Shown one piece after another: positions 34,491 to 43,531 of a stretch of DNA of 64,000 bases. This DNA is from Amycolatopsis camponoti (GTDB taxonomy: Bacteria > Actinomycetota > Actinomycetes > Mycobacteriales > Pseudonocardiaceae). Under the pieces are notes generated by a model. It was not told the DNA's origin. It made no database searches and worked only from the letters and a program-made list of their open reading frames with translations. Position 1 is the first letter of the stretch, and each line of letters opens with the position of its first letter. The DNA lies in the NCBI RefSeq assembly GCF_902497555.1, contig NZ_CABVGP010000001.1, forward strand, positions 2,460,501 to 2,524,500, written 5' to 3'. The position numbers were made by a program, and so were the translations under genes.

Positions 34491-35983
34491 CCGACCAGCA
34501 CCTCCGGGTATCGCCGATCGATCGGCTGGGGACCCGTCCTGCTCACCTGGTCCTTCTGGTAGCCGGACACGGTGTTCGGGAGCTTGCAGGCCGCATGCGC
34601 GACGCGGGCCTTACCGGTGAGAGCAGTACGCATTCGGTCCCGGCGGCCCTCGGCGTCCAGCCGGGTCAGCCAGGACTCGGCGAACAGCAGCTCGCGCATG
34701 GACTCGCCGGGCGGGGCAGGGTACCTGATCGGCTCACCACAGCCACATTCGTCGATCGCGCAGGCGAAGCTCAGGATCAGATCGGGGTGCTCGCGCAAGA
34801 TCGACTCCAGGGACGTGCGCACCTTGCTGGCCAACTGCCGCTTGAGCATCAGGTATGTGGAGTCGTCGGCCACGTTGCCGTGCTCGAAGAACGTCAGCAT
34901 GTTCTTCCACGGTTCGCTGTGCCTCGGCCGCCCATCGGCGTCGCAGAGAACGATGATCACCCAGATGTAGGCGGAGTAGTAGATGCTCTCTGCCTCACTC
35001 GGTGCGTTGATCGGTGCGCTCGCCTCCAGCATGAGCTGGTTCTGTTCGCCGCGCAGTACCTCGGTCTGCGCGCTGCACAGCTTCAGCCGATCGAGTGCGG
35101 CCGTCGTCTTGATCACACCGGTGACCTGCCAGCCTTCGGCAAGGACCACGTGCCCGCCGCGGGCTACCCGAGGCGGATGGGGTTCGTCGGCGCTTCGAAC
35201 GGCGAGCGCAATCGAATTGCTCTCGTCTCCGTAGCCGAGTTGCATGACATTGTGGCCTCCCCAGCGCTTGCACGTACCGAACGGGATGCTCGGACCCCAG
35301 GTCAGCCAGCACGTGAACAAAAAAGCCTGAAAACTGCGGATGTCCCCGAGGCTGTCGTCGAGTTCGTCGACGGTCGCGCGGTGGCCTTCGATGAGTTTGG
35401 GCCAGTCTTCGTCGTATTTTCCCAGCAGTCCGGAAAGCAACTGCAAGGGCGCCACGAAGGCTTCCTGTACGTGTACCTCGGACATGAAGACTTCCGGGTT
35501 TGCGTCGACCTTGGCGTTTTCGGCGAGTCGGACCCGGAAGTAGCCCATGATTTCATCTTGTACGTCCGATATTGCGAAGCAGGTATCCACGACTATCTTG
35601 TTCTTGTCGGACTTCCTCATCAGGTTGTCGGCCAGCGAGTCGATCTTGCGATGCCATTCCCGTAGCGATTTCCGGTAGTCCTCCAGGTCCAAGCGAAAAT
35701 CGGAGCGGCGCCGGTACTCCCAGCGGTCGGGTCGTTCCGGCCGGGGATGCAGCAACTCGGCCTCGACCCGCATGCAAGCCGCTCGGTAGAGCTCCGTGCG
35801 CGAGCGGCCGTAGCTGAGGAATGTCAGCACCATCCAGGTTGCCCGAACAAGCCGGGTGATCTTGAACCTTCGATGGATCGTGCGGTTGAGCAGTCGGATC
35901 GTGGGTCTGAGGTATGCCAAGAAGACGAAGAGCCCGGCGAGTGTGGGTAGCCCGACCTGGAACAGCGTGTCGACGATCTCCAT
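34487..35983 (-). CDS. Membrane-anchored protein of unknown function, coupled to the double-GNAT gene
   Basis: A 498-residue protein. Its only clear hydrophobic helix is at the N terminus (about 10-30), so it is probably tethered to the membrane with the bulk in the cytoplasm. Residues 90-135 are charged and helical. Two Cys-containing stretches lie in the second half (FLFTCWLTWGPSIPFGTC, then AIDECGCGEPI). I do not recognise the family. Base composition is unusual for the window: 35461-35520 has 32 G/C of 60, where flanking genes are around 70%. That suggests recent acquisition. GGGGAATAA precedes the ATG. The next gene encodes the GNAT protein, with a four-base overlap. Confidence 0.72.
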   Translation of the reverse strand: MEIVDTLFQVGLPTLAGLFVFLAYLRPTIRLLNRTIHRRFKITRLVRATWMVLTFLSYGRSRTELYRAACMRVEAELLHPRPERPDRWEYRRRSDFRLDLEDYRKSLREWHRKIDSLADNLMRKSDKNKIVVDTCFAISDVQDEIMGYFRVRLAENAKVDANPEVFMSEVHVQEAFVAPLQLLSGLLGKYDEDWPKLIEGHRATVDELDDSLGDIRSFQAFLFTCWLTWGPSIPFGTCKRWGGHNVMQLGYGDESNSIALAVRSADEPHPPRVARGGHVVLAEGWQVTGVIKTTAALDRLKLCSAQTEVLRGEQNQLMLEASAPINAPSEAESIYYSAYIWVIIVLCDADGRPRHSEPWKNMLTFFEHGNVADDSTYLMLKRQLASKVRTSLESILREHPDLILSFACAIDECGCGEPIRYPAPPGESMRELLFAESWLTRLDAEGRRDRMRTALTGKARVAHAACKLPNTVSGYQKDQVSRTGPQPIDRRYPEVLVG

Positions 35984-36174
35984 TTATTCCCCACAACCTA
36001 TGAGCCTGCTCGGAGACAACGGCTTCCCTGGGACAAGGCGACCCGAATGGTGCGCGTGCGCCGCGGGCAGGCCAGGCTTGGTCTGCTCATGCTCAAGCAT
36101 CGTGATGACTGTGTCCGTTGTTACAAAATCTTGAACTGATGACTGCTCTCGCAGCTGCCGTCTCGTCTCGCACT

Positions 36175-36960
36175 TCACGAAAGGAACAGCTGTCGGACGC
36201 GCAGTACGCCGGTCAGCATCGGGAGGGCGAACTCGCCGCCGGCGGTTTCGGGCCTGCTCGCGAGGAAAGTCCGGATCCGGCTCAGCGTGACCTCCCGTTC
36301 CCGCTCGGCCATGACCAGCACACCCGCACGGGTGGCGAGCGTCGCGACGAGGGAGTCGGCGGTGCGACGCTGCCTGTGCGGGAACTCGGCCTGCTCCAGG
36401 GAGCCGAACCCCACACCCGGGCCGGTGCCGAGGGGCAAGCCGGCCGTCGCCGCACGCCAGCTGCGGAGCGTGTCACGCGGGCCGATGACCGCGCTGCCGC
36501 TGAACCGCGCGAGACCGGCAACCCAATCGACCCGGTCGTCCATGACGTTCCAGAGACCGGCCAGCACGCCACCGGGTGCGAGAACCCTTGCTATCTCGGG
36601 CGCCGCAACGGCCATGTCGAACCAGTGCATGGCGTTGCCGGCCAGCACGGCATCGACGGACGCGTCCGGCAGCGGTATCGCCTCGGCACTACCCGCAAGC
36701 GCGCGGACAGCCGGCAATGCGCGGCGTAGCTCGGTCAGCATCGCCGGGTCGGGTTCCACCGCGATGACATCGGTGTCCAGCGCAACCAGCGTGCTGGTCA
36801 GCTTGCCGGTTCCGGCCCCGAGGTCCAGCACGCGCGATCCGGGCGCGGGCTCCAGCGCCCACCGCACCGCAGCCGACGCGTAGTCCGGACGGTGCTCGGC
36901 GTAGGCACCTGCCGCGGCGCCGAAGGACGAGGCATGGAGGTGCTGAACTTCTGGTCCCAT
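36175..36960 (-). CDS. Class I SAM-dependent methyltransferase
   Basis: A 261-residue methyltransferase of the UbiE/methyltransferase-11 type. Motif I VLDLGAGTGKLT is at about 44-55, the acidic end of strand 2 in VIAVEPDPAML, and motif III-like VDAVLAGNAMHWFD at about 103-116. Substrate unknown. It is a stand-alone gene in the accessory zone; CAATAGGG upstream could be a -10 close to the start. Confidence 0.88.
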   Translation of the reverse strand: MGPEVQHLHASSFGAAAGAYAEHRPDYASAAVRWALEPAPGSRVLDLGAGTGKLTSTLVALDTDVIAVEPDPAMLTELRRALPAVRALAGSAEAIPLPDASVDAVLAGNAMHWFDMAVAAPEIARVLAPGGVLAGLWNVMDDRVDWVAGLARFSGSAVIGPRDTLRSWRAATAGLPLGTGPGVGFGSLEQAEFPHRQRRTADSLVATLATRAGVLVMAEREREVTLSRIRTFLASRPETAGGEFALPMLTGVLRVRQLFLS

Positions 36961-37030
36961 CCAGTCACCCTATTGCCGCTCGTCGGCGTGACCGGACACG
37001 GATTTGTCGGTGTTCCTCCGAGAGGTGAGG

Positions 37031-37651
37031 TCAGCCCTGACGGTGCGGGTCGGTGATGTACAAGGGGTTGCTCTCGGCCAGATCGGTGAGCACCGCCGCT
37101 GTGGAGGTCTCGAGCATGCGGGTCTTCTCCCGGCTGGAGACACCCACGGCTTGGAGGAAGGTGACCTTGCCGTTGGGGGTTTGGATGCACCCCAGCTGTG
37201 GGTCGAGCGTCAGGGCGTACACGGTCAGCTCACTCGGCGGGGCGTCGGGCAGGTGTGGGTGGCCGGTGATCGGTTGCCGTAGGTCGATGCGGTGTCCGGG
37301 TTCGAGGAGGACGTCGTTGGTGTTGACGTGCTTCGCGAGCTGGTTGAGTATCGCAAACGGCCACTCTGGGGGCTCGGTCTCGGTGCCCCGGACGGTGCGG
37401 CAGGTGAGTTCGAATCCCCAGCCCGACCATTCCGGGTCGGCTTCAGGGGCTAGCTGGTACAACTCGCTCAAGCCGTAGGTGATGTAGTGCCAATGCCGGT
37501 CGGCCGGGTACGCCGAGCAGCCCTGGAGGCCTGCTCCCTGGAACCCTCGCGGCGGGAAGTAGCCGACGTGCCGTGGCTCCACGTCGGGGTACAGCTGGGC
37601 CAGAGCCGCGTCAATGGCGTCCCAGCCCGGTGCGTCCTCGGTCTCCGTCAC
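37031..37651 (-). CDS. Suppressor-of-fused (SUFU) domain protein
   Basis: A 206-residue protein made almost entirely of a SUFU domain: the pattern runs from WDAIDAALAQLYP through ITYGLSELY and GWGFELTCRTVR to the C-terminal REKTRMLETSTAAVL region. Bacterial SUFU proteins often act as immunity proteins of polymorphic toxin systems, but no toxin gene is adjacent here. GTG start at 37651; 43 further upstream codons are open but look non-coding. It lies in the accessory zone next to a small membrane protein. Confidence 0.85.
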   Translation of the reverse strand: MTETEDAPGWDAIDAALAQLYPDVEPRHVGYFPPRGFQGAGLQGCSAYPADRHWHYITYGLSELYQLAPEADPEWSGWGFELTCRTVRGTETEPPEWPFAILNQLAKHVNTNDVLLEPGHRIDLRQPITGHPHLPDAPPSELTVYALTLDPQLGCIQTPNGKVTFLQAVGVSSREKTRMLETSTAAVLTDLAESNPLYITDPHRQG

Positions 37652-37798
37652 CTCGGCATCATCGCCGACAGCCTTTGCGCCCCTCCCGGCGCACTCGACT
37701 CGGCAGAGCCGGATGTCCACGATTGCTCGACCAGCGGCCTGGCCGACGCCGATCGCACGGTGGCTCGGGCGGCGTTGCACGGCAGTGATCGACCGTCT

Positions 37799-38236
37799 TC
37801 AGCGCCAGCCGAGGTCGGCCAGCTGTTTCTCCGCATTTCTCGGGGGCCAGACGGTCACCTTGTCCAACCGGCCTGACGCGGTTCGGAATTTGAGGCCGCG
37901 GCCGAACGGGAGGCCTACCCACGACAGTCCGATGACCTCGGCGCGAGTGATCCGGATCGGTTCGACGTGGCGGACGCGCAGCTCGATTTGGCTGCGGCTG
38001 ACCAGCAGGCTGGCGTATGGCCACGTTGCGTTGAGGTGGTTCACCGAGGCTCCGCCCCGAAGGACGAGGTCGTAGTCCTCGTCCCGCAGCGCGGCGAACT
38101 GACGTGCGTGAGCCGGGTTCGGCGGCGGGACCCGACCGAAACCTTCGAATTTCTCCGGCCAGCGAAACCTGATGACCAGCATCACCACGGCAAGAGCCCC
38201 GAACACCAGCAGGGCGATCCCTTCGCCAGGTCTCAT
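37799..38236 (-). CDS. Small membrane protein of unknown function
   Basis: A 145-residue protein. One N-terminal transmembrane helix (about 7-25) is followed by a soluble domain with the pattern YDLVLRGGASVNHLNATWPYA and LVSRSQIELRV, similar to small actinobacterial proteins with a PH-like beta fold. A second, decayed copy of the same gene lies at 54315-54524, with homology reaching past both ends. Function unknown. Confidence 0.7.
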   Translation of the reverse strand: MRPGEGIALLVFGALAVVMLVIRFRWPEKFEGFGRVPPPNPAHARQFAALRDEDYDLVLRGGASVNHLNATWPYASLLVSRSQIELRVRHVEPIRITRAEVIGLSWVGLPFGRGLKFRTASGRLDKVTVWPPRNAEKQLADLGWR

Positions 38237-38593
38237 CGGCGTCCCTCCTGCATCGCCGGTGAAGCCGAGATGCTTCCCGGATGATCATTGATTCCTGTTC
38301 CGGACAAGATCGTGCGTCACCGTCCCTCAATGCCGGCGAGTCAGCCACCACAAACACAAGGCCGCCTCGGGCAGCCAGGACCTCGACGACGTCATGCCTC
38401 CAGCACGCCAGCAAGGCCGCCACGGTTGCCCGGCGGCCCGAAAACGCTTGCGCCGACGTCTTTGCCCAGGCCTTGCCGAAGGTGTCCGCGTAACGCGCGG
38501 TGAGTGTGGCGGCAAACGGGTCGCGAGTCGAGGACGACCTGGATACCCTGCCAGTCCTATGCCGTGTCGAGCGGGAGGGCGGAGGCGATTCCA
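38237..38593. other. Intergenic gap without a clear gene
   Basis: 357 bases between divergent genes. A minus-strand stretch (about 38290-38500) has coding-like codon use and could be a gene remnant, but it has no start, no stop match and no family resemblance I can name. Confidence 0.4.
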
Positions 38594-38995
38594 GTGCATG
38601 AGCGCGCAATCATCATCAACGAGCTGGCGCAGGGCCGGCGCTCGACCGCGTTCGGTGTCGGTTGGTTCAGTGCTGTGGCAGGTAGCGAGCAGCTCGCCGT
38701 ACTGGAGGAGATCGCCGGCTACTGCATTCAGGCACGGGCGACCACCGACGACGTTCAGGAAGCAATTCGGCGAGCGGAGCTGAAGCCCACCTACACGCCG
38801 GCCGTCCTGGCGGTACGCGGCCCCGTGCACGTGCAACTGCCGAAGATCACGATTCTCCCTGCCGCCGAGCGGGTCAAGGCGTTCCGCTTACTGATCGCGC
38901 TGCTCGGCATCGCCGACGGGCGGCGGCGTGCCGTGTTCTGCAGTCAGGGCTGCAGTCATTCTTGGCATCGGCTGGGTTCCACGCTCGCAGGCTGA
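38594..38995 (+). CDS. DUF5958-family protein
   Basis: A 133-residue protein matching the DUF5958 pattern known from actinomycetes: IIINELAQG at the N terminus, CIQARATTDDVQEAIRRAEL in the middle, TPAVLAVRGPV, then AFRLLIALLGIADGRRR and a C-terminal CSQGCSHSWH with paired Cys/His residues. Function unknown. GGAGG lies 8 bases ahead of the GTG start. Confidence 0.8.
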   Translation: MHERAIIINELAQGRRSTAFGVGWFSAVAGSEQLAVLEEIAGYCIQARATTDDVQEAIRRAELKPTYTPAVLAVRGPVHVQLPKITILPAAERVKAFRLLIALLGIADGRRRAVFCSQGCSHSWHRLGSTLAG

Positions 38996-39095
38996 GCTGC
39001 CGAAGTGGGCCGTTGGAACTCGCCCTCGGCGGCCTGAGCGTGTTCGGAATGATCTCGCGGATGTCACAGCGACCAGTTGTGTAGCCTCGGCAGCT

Positions 39096-39593
39096 ATGAG
39101 CTGGCTGCCCGACGATTTCGTCCACCCGGTCTACACGCCCGTGCCCGACACCGGGCTTCACCTGCGGCCGATCCGGGAGGCGGACACCGCTCTCGATTAC
39201 CCGGCTGTGATGGGCTCTCGGGAGCGGTTGTGGGGGATCTTCGGTCCGGCCTGGTCTTGGCCCAAGGAGTCGATGACGTTCGAGGAGGACCGCCTCGACC
39301 TGTTGCGGCACGAGAAGGAGATAGCCGCGCATCAGTCGTTCAACTACGCGCTGCTGGACGAAGAGGAGACCGCGATCCTCGGTTGCGTGTACATCGACCC
39401 GCCCGAGCGCACCGGTTCCGACGGCGAGGTGGCGTGGTGGGTGGTGGACGACCTCGTCGGTAGCGAAGTGGAGCAAGCGCTCGACGCGCTGGTACCGCAG
39501 TGGATCGCCGCCGACTGGCCCTTCCGGCGGCCCCGCTTTCTGGGTCGCGACATCGACTGGCAGGACTGGCTCGCGCTGCCGCCCATCTCGTGA
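39096..39593 (+). CDS. GNAT-family N-acetyltransferase
   Basis: A 165-residue single-domain acetyltransferase with a compact GNAT fold (LHLRPIREADTALDY, then ILGCVYIDPPE and VAWWVVDDLVGSEVE). The usual acetyl-CoA pyrophosphate loop (R/QxxGxG/A) is not clear: the position reads LVGSEVEQAL, so activity is uncertain. A TAGCCT -10-like element about 9 bases before the ATG suggests a nearly leaderless transcript. Confidence 0.78.
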   Translation: MSWLPDDFVHPVYTPVPDTGLHLRPIREADTALDYPAVMGSRERLWGIFGPAWSWPKESMTFEEDRLDLLRHEKEIAAHQSFNYALLDEEETAILGCVYIDPPERTGSDGEVAWWVVDDLVGSEVEQALDALVPQWIAADWPFRRPRFLGRDIDWQDWLALPPIS

Positions 39594-39767
39594 CACATCC
39601 GAAGCGGTAGCTGGATCGCGCCCCGCTGAAGTTCCTCGCATCGTTGTGTGGTCCTTGTTTTGTCCAGTGGGAAGCGGCCATTCGAGTGAGAACAGCCCAT
39701 CGGAGTGTGAACCACGTTCATCATTGTCCGAACGGTGATCTCGTGCGGGACCGGCGGGGGCAGGGTG

Positions 39768-42455
39768 ATGACGAAATCGACGGCAGCGGTTCACCGTACG
39801 ATCGTCGTGGTCGACGTCGAGGGGTTCGGCGCGTGGCAACGGACGAATCACCACCAGCTCGCGGTCCGGCGCGGGCTCTACAGCTGCCTGCGGACCTCCT
39901 TCGACAGCGCCGGCATCCCTTGGGAATCCTGTGAAAAGGAAGACCGCGGTGACGGCGTCTTCGTTCTCGCGCCGCCGGAAGTGCCGAAAAGCCTGTTCGT
40001 GGAGTCACTTCCCGCCCGGGTGGTGGACGCATTCGCGGAGCACAACCGCCTGCACGGGCCCGAAGCCCGCATCAGGTTGCGGCTCGCGGTGCACGCGGGA
40101 GAAATCAACTACGACGACCACGGCGTCACAGCCGCGTCCGTGAACCTGACGTTTCGCCTCGTGAACTCTTCCGAGTTGAGGGCCGCTCTGGCAGGGTCGC
40201 GGGGCATTCTCGCACTCATCGCGTCGCACTGGTTCTTCGACGAGGTGGTGCGGCACAGCATCACCGCCAGGCCTGGCACTTACCGAAATGTGACTGTCTC
40301 GGCCAAAGAGACCGTCACTTCGGCGTGGATCGCCCTGCCGGACAACCCCTACCGCGACATCGTCGACCCAGCGAGACAGCCAAGTCCCGCAGCGGGCGCC
40401 GAACGCCGAGTGCTGCCTGTACCCCGGCATCTCCCGGCGAGCACCGCCCACTACACCGGCCGCGTCGCCGACATCGCCAAGCTCGACTCGTTGCTTGTCG
40501 AGCCCGGGGCGAGCGGGCCCGGAGAGACCTCGATATTCCTGATCGTCGGCGCCGCCGGTATGGGCAAGACCGCGCTGGCCGTGCACTGGGCACACGCTGT
40601 GAGAAGCCAGTTCACCGACGGCGACATCTACATCGATCTGCACGGCTACGACCCGGTCGCGCCCACACCGCTCGAGCAGATCCTGGAACGGGTGCTCAGA
40701 GCGCTGGGTGTCACCACCCGGAACATGCCGGCGGACCTCGAGGGACAGGCGGCGCTCTACCGCTCATTGCTGGCCGACCGGCGTGTACTGATCGTCCTCG
40801 ACAACGCCGCCACACCAGAGCAAGTCCGCCCGTTGCTCCCCGGATCGGCCACGTGCCGAGTGCTCATCACCAGCCGCCACCGGATGTCCGGTCTGGTCGC
40901 CCGGGAGGGCGCCGCCCGGTTGACCCTCGATCCGCTTCACCCGACGGAGGCGTACTCCCTCCTGGAGCAAATCGTCGGTGAAGACCGGGTCGCGGCCGAG
41001 GGTGCTGCGGCTGCCGAGATCACGCGCGCGTGCGCATACCTTCCGCTCGCGCTGCGCATCGCCGCCGAACGCGTCGCCGCGCACCCCAGACTCACCCTTG
41101 CCGAACTCGCTCGCCAACTGTCCGGCGAACGCGACCGGCTCGACCTGTTGGCCGCGGACGACGACGAGAGCACGGCCGTGCGCGTCGTGTTCTCCTGGTC
41201 CTACCGGGCGCTGCCGCCGGCCGTTTCCCACGTGTTCCGCTTGCTCGGCCTGCACTCCGGGCCGGACATCTCGATCCCGGCTGCCGCGGCGCTGACCAAC
41301 CTCACCATCGAGCAGGCTCGGCGCAACCTCGACGCCCTCGCCAGCGTGCACCTCGTGGAGGAGGTCGACCACAACCGCTACCGTCTCCACGACCTGCTTC
41401 GGTTGTACGCCGCGGAACGCGCCGGCGAGGACGAAACCGAAGCCGACCGCGGTGACGCCAAACTGCGTCTGCTGACGTGGTACCTGCATTCCGCCGACGC
41501 CGCCGATCGTCAACTCGCGCCACTTCGACGACATGCGCCGCTCGGCGAACCACCCGCCGGCTGCTGTCCGCTGACCTTCGAAACCCAGGGGCGGGCTTGG
41601 CAGTGGTGCGAGGCGGAACGCCTCAACCTCGTCGCCGCGACTCGACAGGCCTCGGCCGAGTCGCACCTGGACATCGCTTGGCAGCTCCCGACCGCGTTGT
41701 GGGGCTATTTCACGCTGCGGACTCCCTGGGTCGACTGGATCAGTGCCTACCGCATCGGGCTCGCCGCGGCTGAGCAGCAGGCCGAACGGAGCGGATACGC
41801 TTGGCTGCTCGCGGGTCTGGGAATCGCCTACCGCAACCTCCGCCGGTACGACGACGCGATCGACAGCTTCGAGCGCGCACTCGCTATCTGGCGCGAACTC
41901 GGCGACCGTTACGCCGAGGCGTGGACCCTGGGAAGCCTGAGCATCACCTTGTGGGAACTGGAGCGGTTCACCGATGCCTTGGCCCGTTCCCAGGATGCGC
42001 TCACGCTGTTTCGCGCAGTGGACAGCCCCCACGGCGAGAGCGTGGCCCTGCACTGCTTCGGCGACGCCTGCCGCGGTCTCGGACGGTACGTCGAGGCGAT
42101 CGATTATCTCCAGCAGGCACTGCACTTGCGACGTCGGAGCGGCGACCCGGGCGGTGAATCCCAGATCCTCAAAAGCCTCGGGGACACCTACCGGGACCTC
42201 GACGAACTCGACAAGGCCGAAGAGCACTACCGGCAGGCGCTCGGGATGTGGCGTGAGGTCGGCGACCGCTGGAGCGAAGCGAGGAGCCTCACCTCCATCG
42301 GTGACATAGCGAAGATCCTCGGCAACATCGACACGGCGGTCGAATGCTGGCGTCAGGCACTGGCGATCTGCGAGGAACTCGGTGCCCCACAGACCGCGGA
42401 GATCCACGCCCGGCTGAACCACGAGGCGAACGCACCTTCGGACAAGAGCCACTGA
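39768..42455 (+). CDS. Cyclase-homology domain / STAND NTPase / TPR fusion protein
   Basis: An 895-residue signalling protein. Residues about 8-190 resemble a class III nucleotide cyclase homology domain: D16 in VVVDVEGFG and D62 in DRGDGVF occupy the metal-ligand positions. A STAND NB-ARC-type ATPase follows, with Walker A GAAGMGKT at 261-268, Walker B in RRVLIVLDNAA, CRVLITSRHR and LPLALRIAAER. The C-terminal third (about 640-880) is a run of TPR repeats. It resembles AfsR/SARP-like and inflammasome-like STAND proteins, with a cyclase domain in place of a DNA-binding domain. It is a single gene. ATG at 39768 chosen; a GTG at 39735 is possible. Confidence 0.85.
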   Translation: MTKSTAAVHRTIVVVDVEGFGAWQRTNHHQLAVRRGLYSCLRTSFDSAGIPWESCEKEDRGDGVFVLAPPEVPKSLFVESLPARVVDAFAEHNRLHGPEARIRLRLAVHAGEINYDDHGVTAASVNLTFRLVNSSELRAALAGSRGILALIASHWFFDEVVRHSITARPGTYRNVTVSAKETVTSAWIALPDNPYRDIVDPARQPSPAAGAERRVLPVPRHLPASTAHYTGRVADIAKLDSLLVEPGASGPGETSIFLIVGAAGMGKTALAVHWAHAVRSQFTDGDIYIDLHGYDPVAPTPLEQILERVLRALGVTTRNMPADLEGQAALYRSLLADRRVLIVLDNAATPEQVRPLLPGSATCRVLITSRHRMSGLVAREGAARLTLDPLHPTEAYSLLEQIVGEDRVAAEGAAAAEITRACAYLPLALRIAAERVAAHPRLTLAELARQLSGERDRLDLLAADDDESTAVRVVFSWSYRALPPAVSHVFRLLGLHSGPDISIPAAAALTNLTIEQARRNLDALASVHLVEEVDHNRYRLHDLLRLYAAERAGEDETEADRGDAKLRLLTWYLHSADAADRQLAPLRRHAPLGEPPAGCCPLTFETQGRAWQWCEAERLNLVAATRQASAESHLDIAWQLPTALWGYFTLRTPWVDWISAYRIGLAAAEQQAERSGYAWLLAGLGIAYRNLRRYDDAIDSFERALAIWRELGDRYAEAWTLGSLSITLWELERFTDALARSQDALTLFRAVDSPHGESVALHCFGDACRGLGRYVEAIDYLQQALHLRRRSGDPGGESQILKSLGDTYRDLDELDKAEEHYRQALGMWREVGDRWSEARSLTSIGDIAKILGNIDTAVECWRQALAICEELGAPQTAEIHARLNHEANAPSDKSH

Positions 42456-42484
42456 ACTGACGACAAGGCTTCGCCCACGTAACA

Positions 42485-42565
42485 CGCCGTTCCGGTGCGC
42501 GCGACCGCGAGCGAGCCCCGGCGTCGGCCTGCCGCACCGGTGGCGCCGATGACCAGGATCCTCAT
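42485..42565 (-). pseudogene. N-terminal remnant of an NAD(P)-binding (NmrA-like) protein
   Basis: The frame starting with the ATG at 42565 encodes MRILVIGATGAAG, the dinucleotide-binding start of NmrA/atypical SDR proteins, then diverges into sequence without family resemblance. Its ATG overlaps the stop of the hydrolase gene (ATGA), so an intact coupled gene probably once followed here and was deleted. Confidence 0.55.
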
Positions 42566-43473
42566 AGGACGGTGGCGCCGCTCGGTTGGGGCTCAATGGT
42601 CTCGGCGAGGTACGTGCGCAGCGTTCGGACGAGCCAGTCCGGGGCTTCCTCGGCGACGAAGTGACCGGTGGGGGCGATCAGGCCCGTCAGGTTCTCGACG
42701 TGGGGCCGCAGCGCCTCCGTCGTCTGCTCGCCGACGGAGTCCCGGCCACCGATGGACAGCACCGGGACGGTCACCGGATGCTCGGCGAGGGCCGCCAGGT
42801 TCTCCCGGCCGTCGTCGAGCAGCGTGCGGTAGTGCCCGAAACCGCCGCGGAGACGGTCGCGTCCGCGATAGGCATCGGCGTAGAAGGCGAGTTCGGAGTC
42901 GGTGAACGTCGGCTTCGCGCTCAGGGCGGTGAACGTCGCCGTGATGAACTCCAGTTCGTGACCGTCGAACAGCATCTCCGGGATGTGCGGGGTCATGAAG
43001 AAGCCGAAGTGCCAGGAGCCGCCGGTGACGACGTTCATCGACTCCTCCAGATCGACCCCGGGCAGGAAGGCGTCGAGCAGCACGACCGCGGCGAGGTCCT
43101 CGGGCCGGTGCAGGGCCCAGGCGAAGGCAATCATGCTGCCGATGTCGTGGCCGACCACCACGGCCGGTCCGGTCAGCCCGAGCGCGGTGATCAGACCGCG
43201 GATGTCGTCGGCCTGGTTGGTCTTGGTGTAGCCGTCGACCGGACGCTCGCTGGCGCCGCTGCCACGCAAGTCGGGCACGAGCACGGTGTGGTGCTCGGCC
43301 AGGGCCGGCATGACTTTCGCCCACGCGCGGCCCGTCTGGGGCCAGCCGTGCACCAGGACCACCAGCGGCCCGCTACCGCCGACCGCGGCGGACAACCGGA
43401 CGCCGTTGGTGTGCGCGGTACGGATTTCGAAGCCCGGGGGCAACCACGCGGGGTCGGTACCGGAAAGGGACAT
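42562..43473 (-). CDS. Epoxide-hydrolase-like alpha/beta hydrolase
   Basis: A 303-residue hydrolase. The oxyanion motif is VHGWPQTGRAW (about 40-50), the nucleophile elbow GHDIGS carries Asp rather than Ser, and the catalytic His is in TGHFVAEEAP near 278. This is the pattern of epoxide hydrolases and haloalkane dehalogenases. GGAAAGGGAC precedes the ATG at 43473. It is downstream of an SDR and separated from it by a CGGGG repeat tract. Both genes are probably under the divergent TetR at 44371. Confidence 0.9.
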   Translation of the reverse strand: MSLSGTDPAWLPPGFEIRTAHTNGVRLSAAVGGSGPLVVLVHGWPQTGRAWAKVMPALAEHHTVLVPDLRGSGASERPVDGYTKTNQADDIRGLITALGLTGPAVVVGHDIGSMIAFAWALHRPEDLAAVVLLDAFLPGVDLEESMNVVTGGSWHFGFFMTPHIPEMLFDGHELEFITATFTALSAKPTFTDSELAFYADAYRGRDRLRGGFGHYRTLLDDGRENLAALAEHPVTVPVLSIGGRDSVGEQTTEALRPHVENLTGLIAPTGHFVAEEAPDWLVRTLRTYLAETIEPQPSGATVL

Positions 43474-43490
43474 GAGGCGGTACTCCTGTT

Positions 43491-43529
43491 CGGGGCGGGG
43501 CGGGGCGGGGCGGGGCGGGGCGGGGCGGG
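43491..43529. repeat. (CGGGG)n tandem repeat
   Basis: Seven complete CGGGG units (43491-43525) plus CGGG, located between the stop of the SDR gene and the start of the hydrolase gene. The plus strand has runs of four G every five bases and could form a G-quadruplex; the unit number is likely to vary. Confidence 0.9.
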
Positions 43530-43531
43530 TG

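Noticed and set aside
38280..38500. Minus-strand coding-like stretch in the 38.2-38.6 kb gap
   Set aside because: It has no start, no recognisable motif and overlaps flanking gene leaders; too weak to call a gene.
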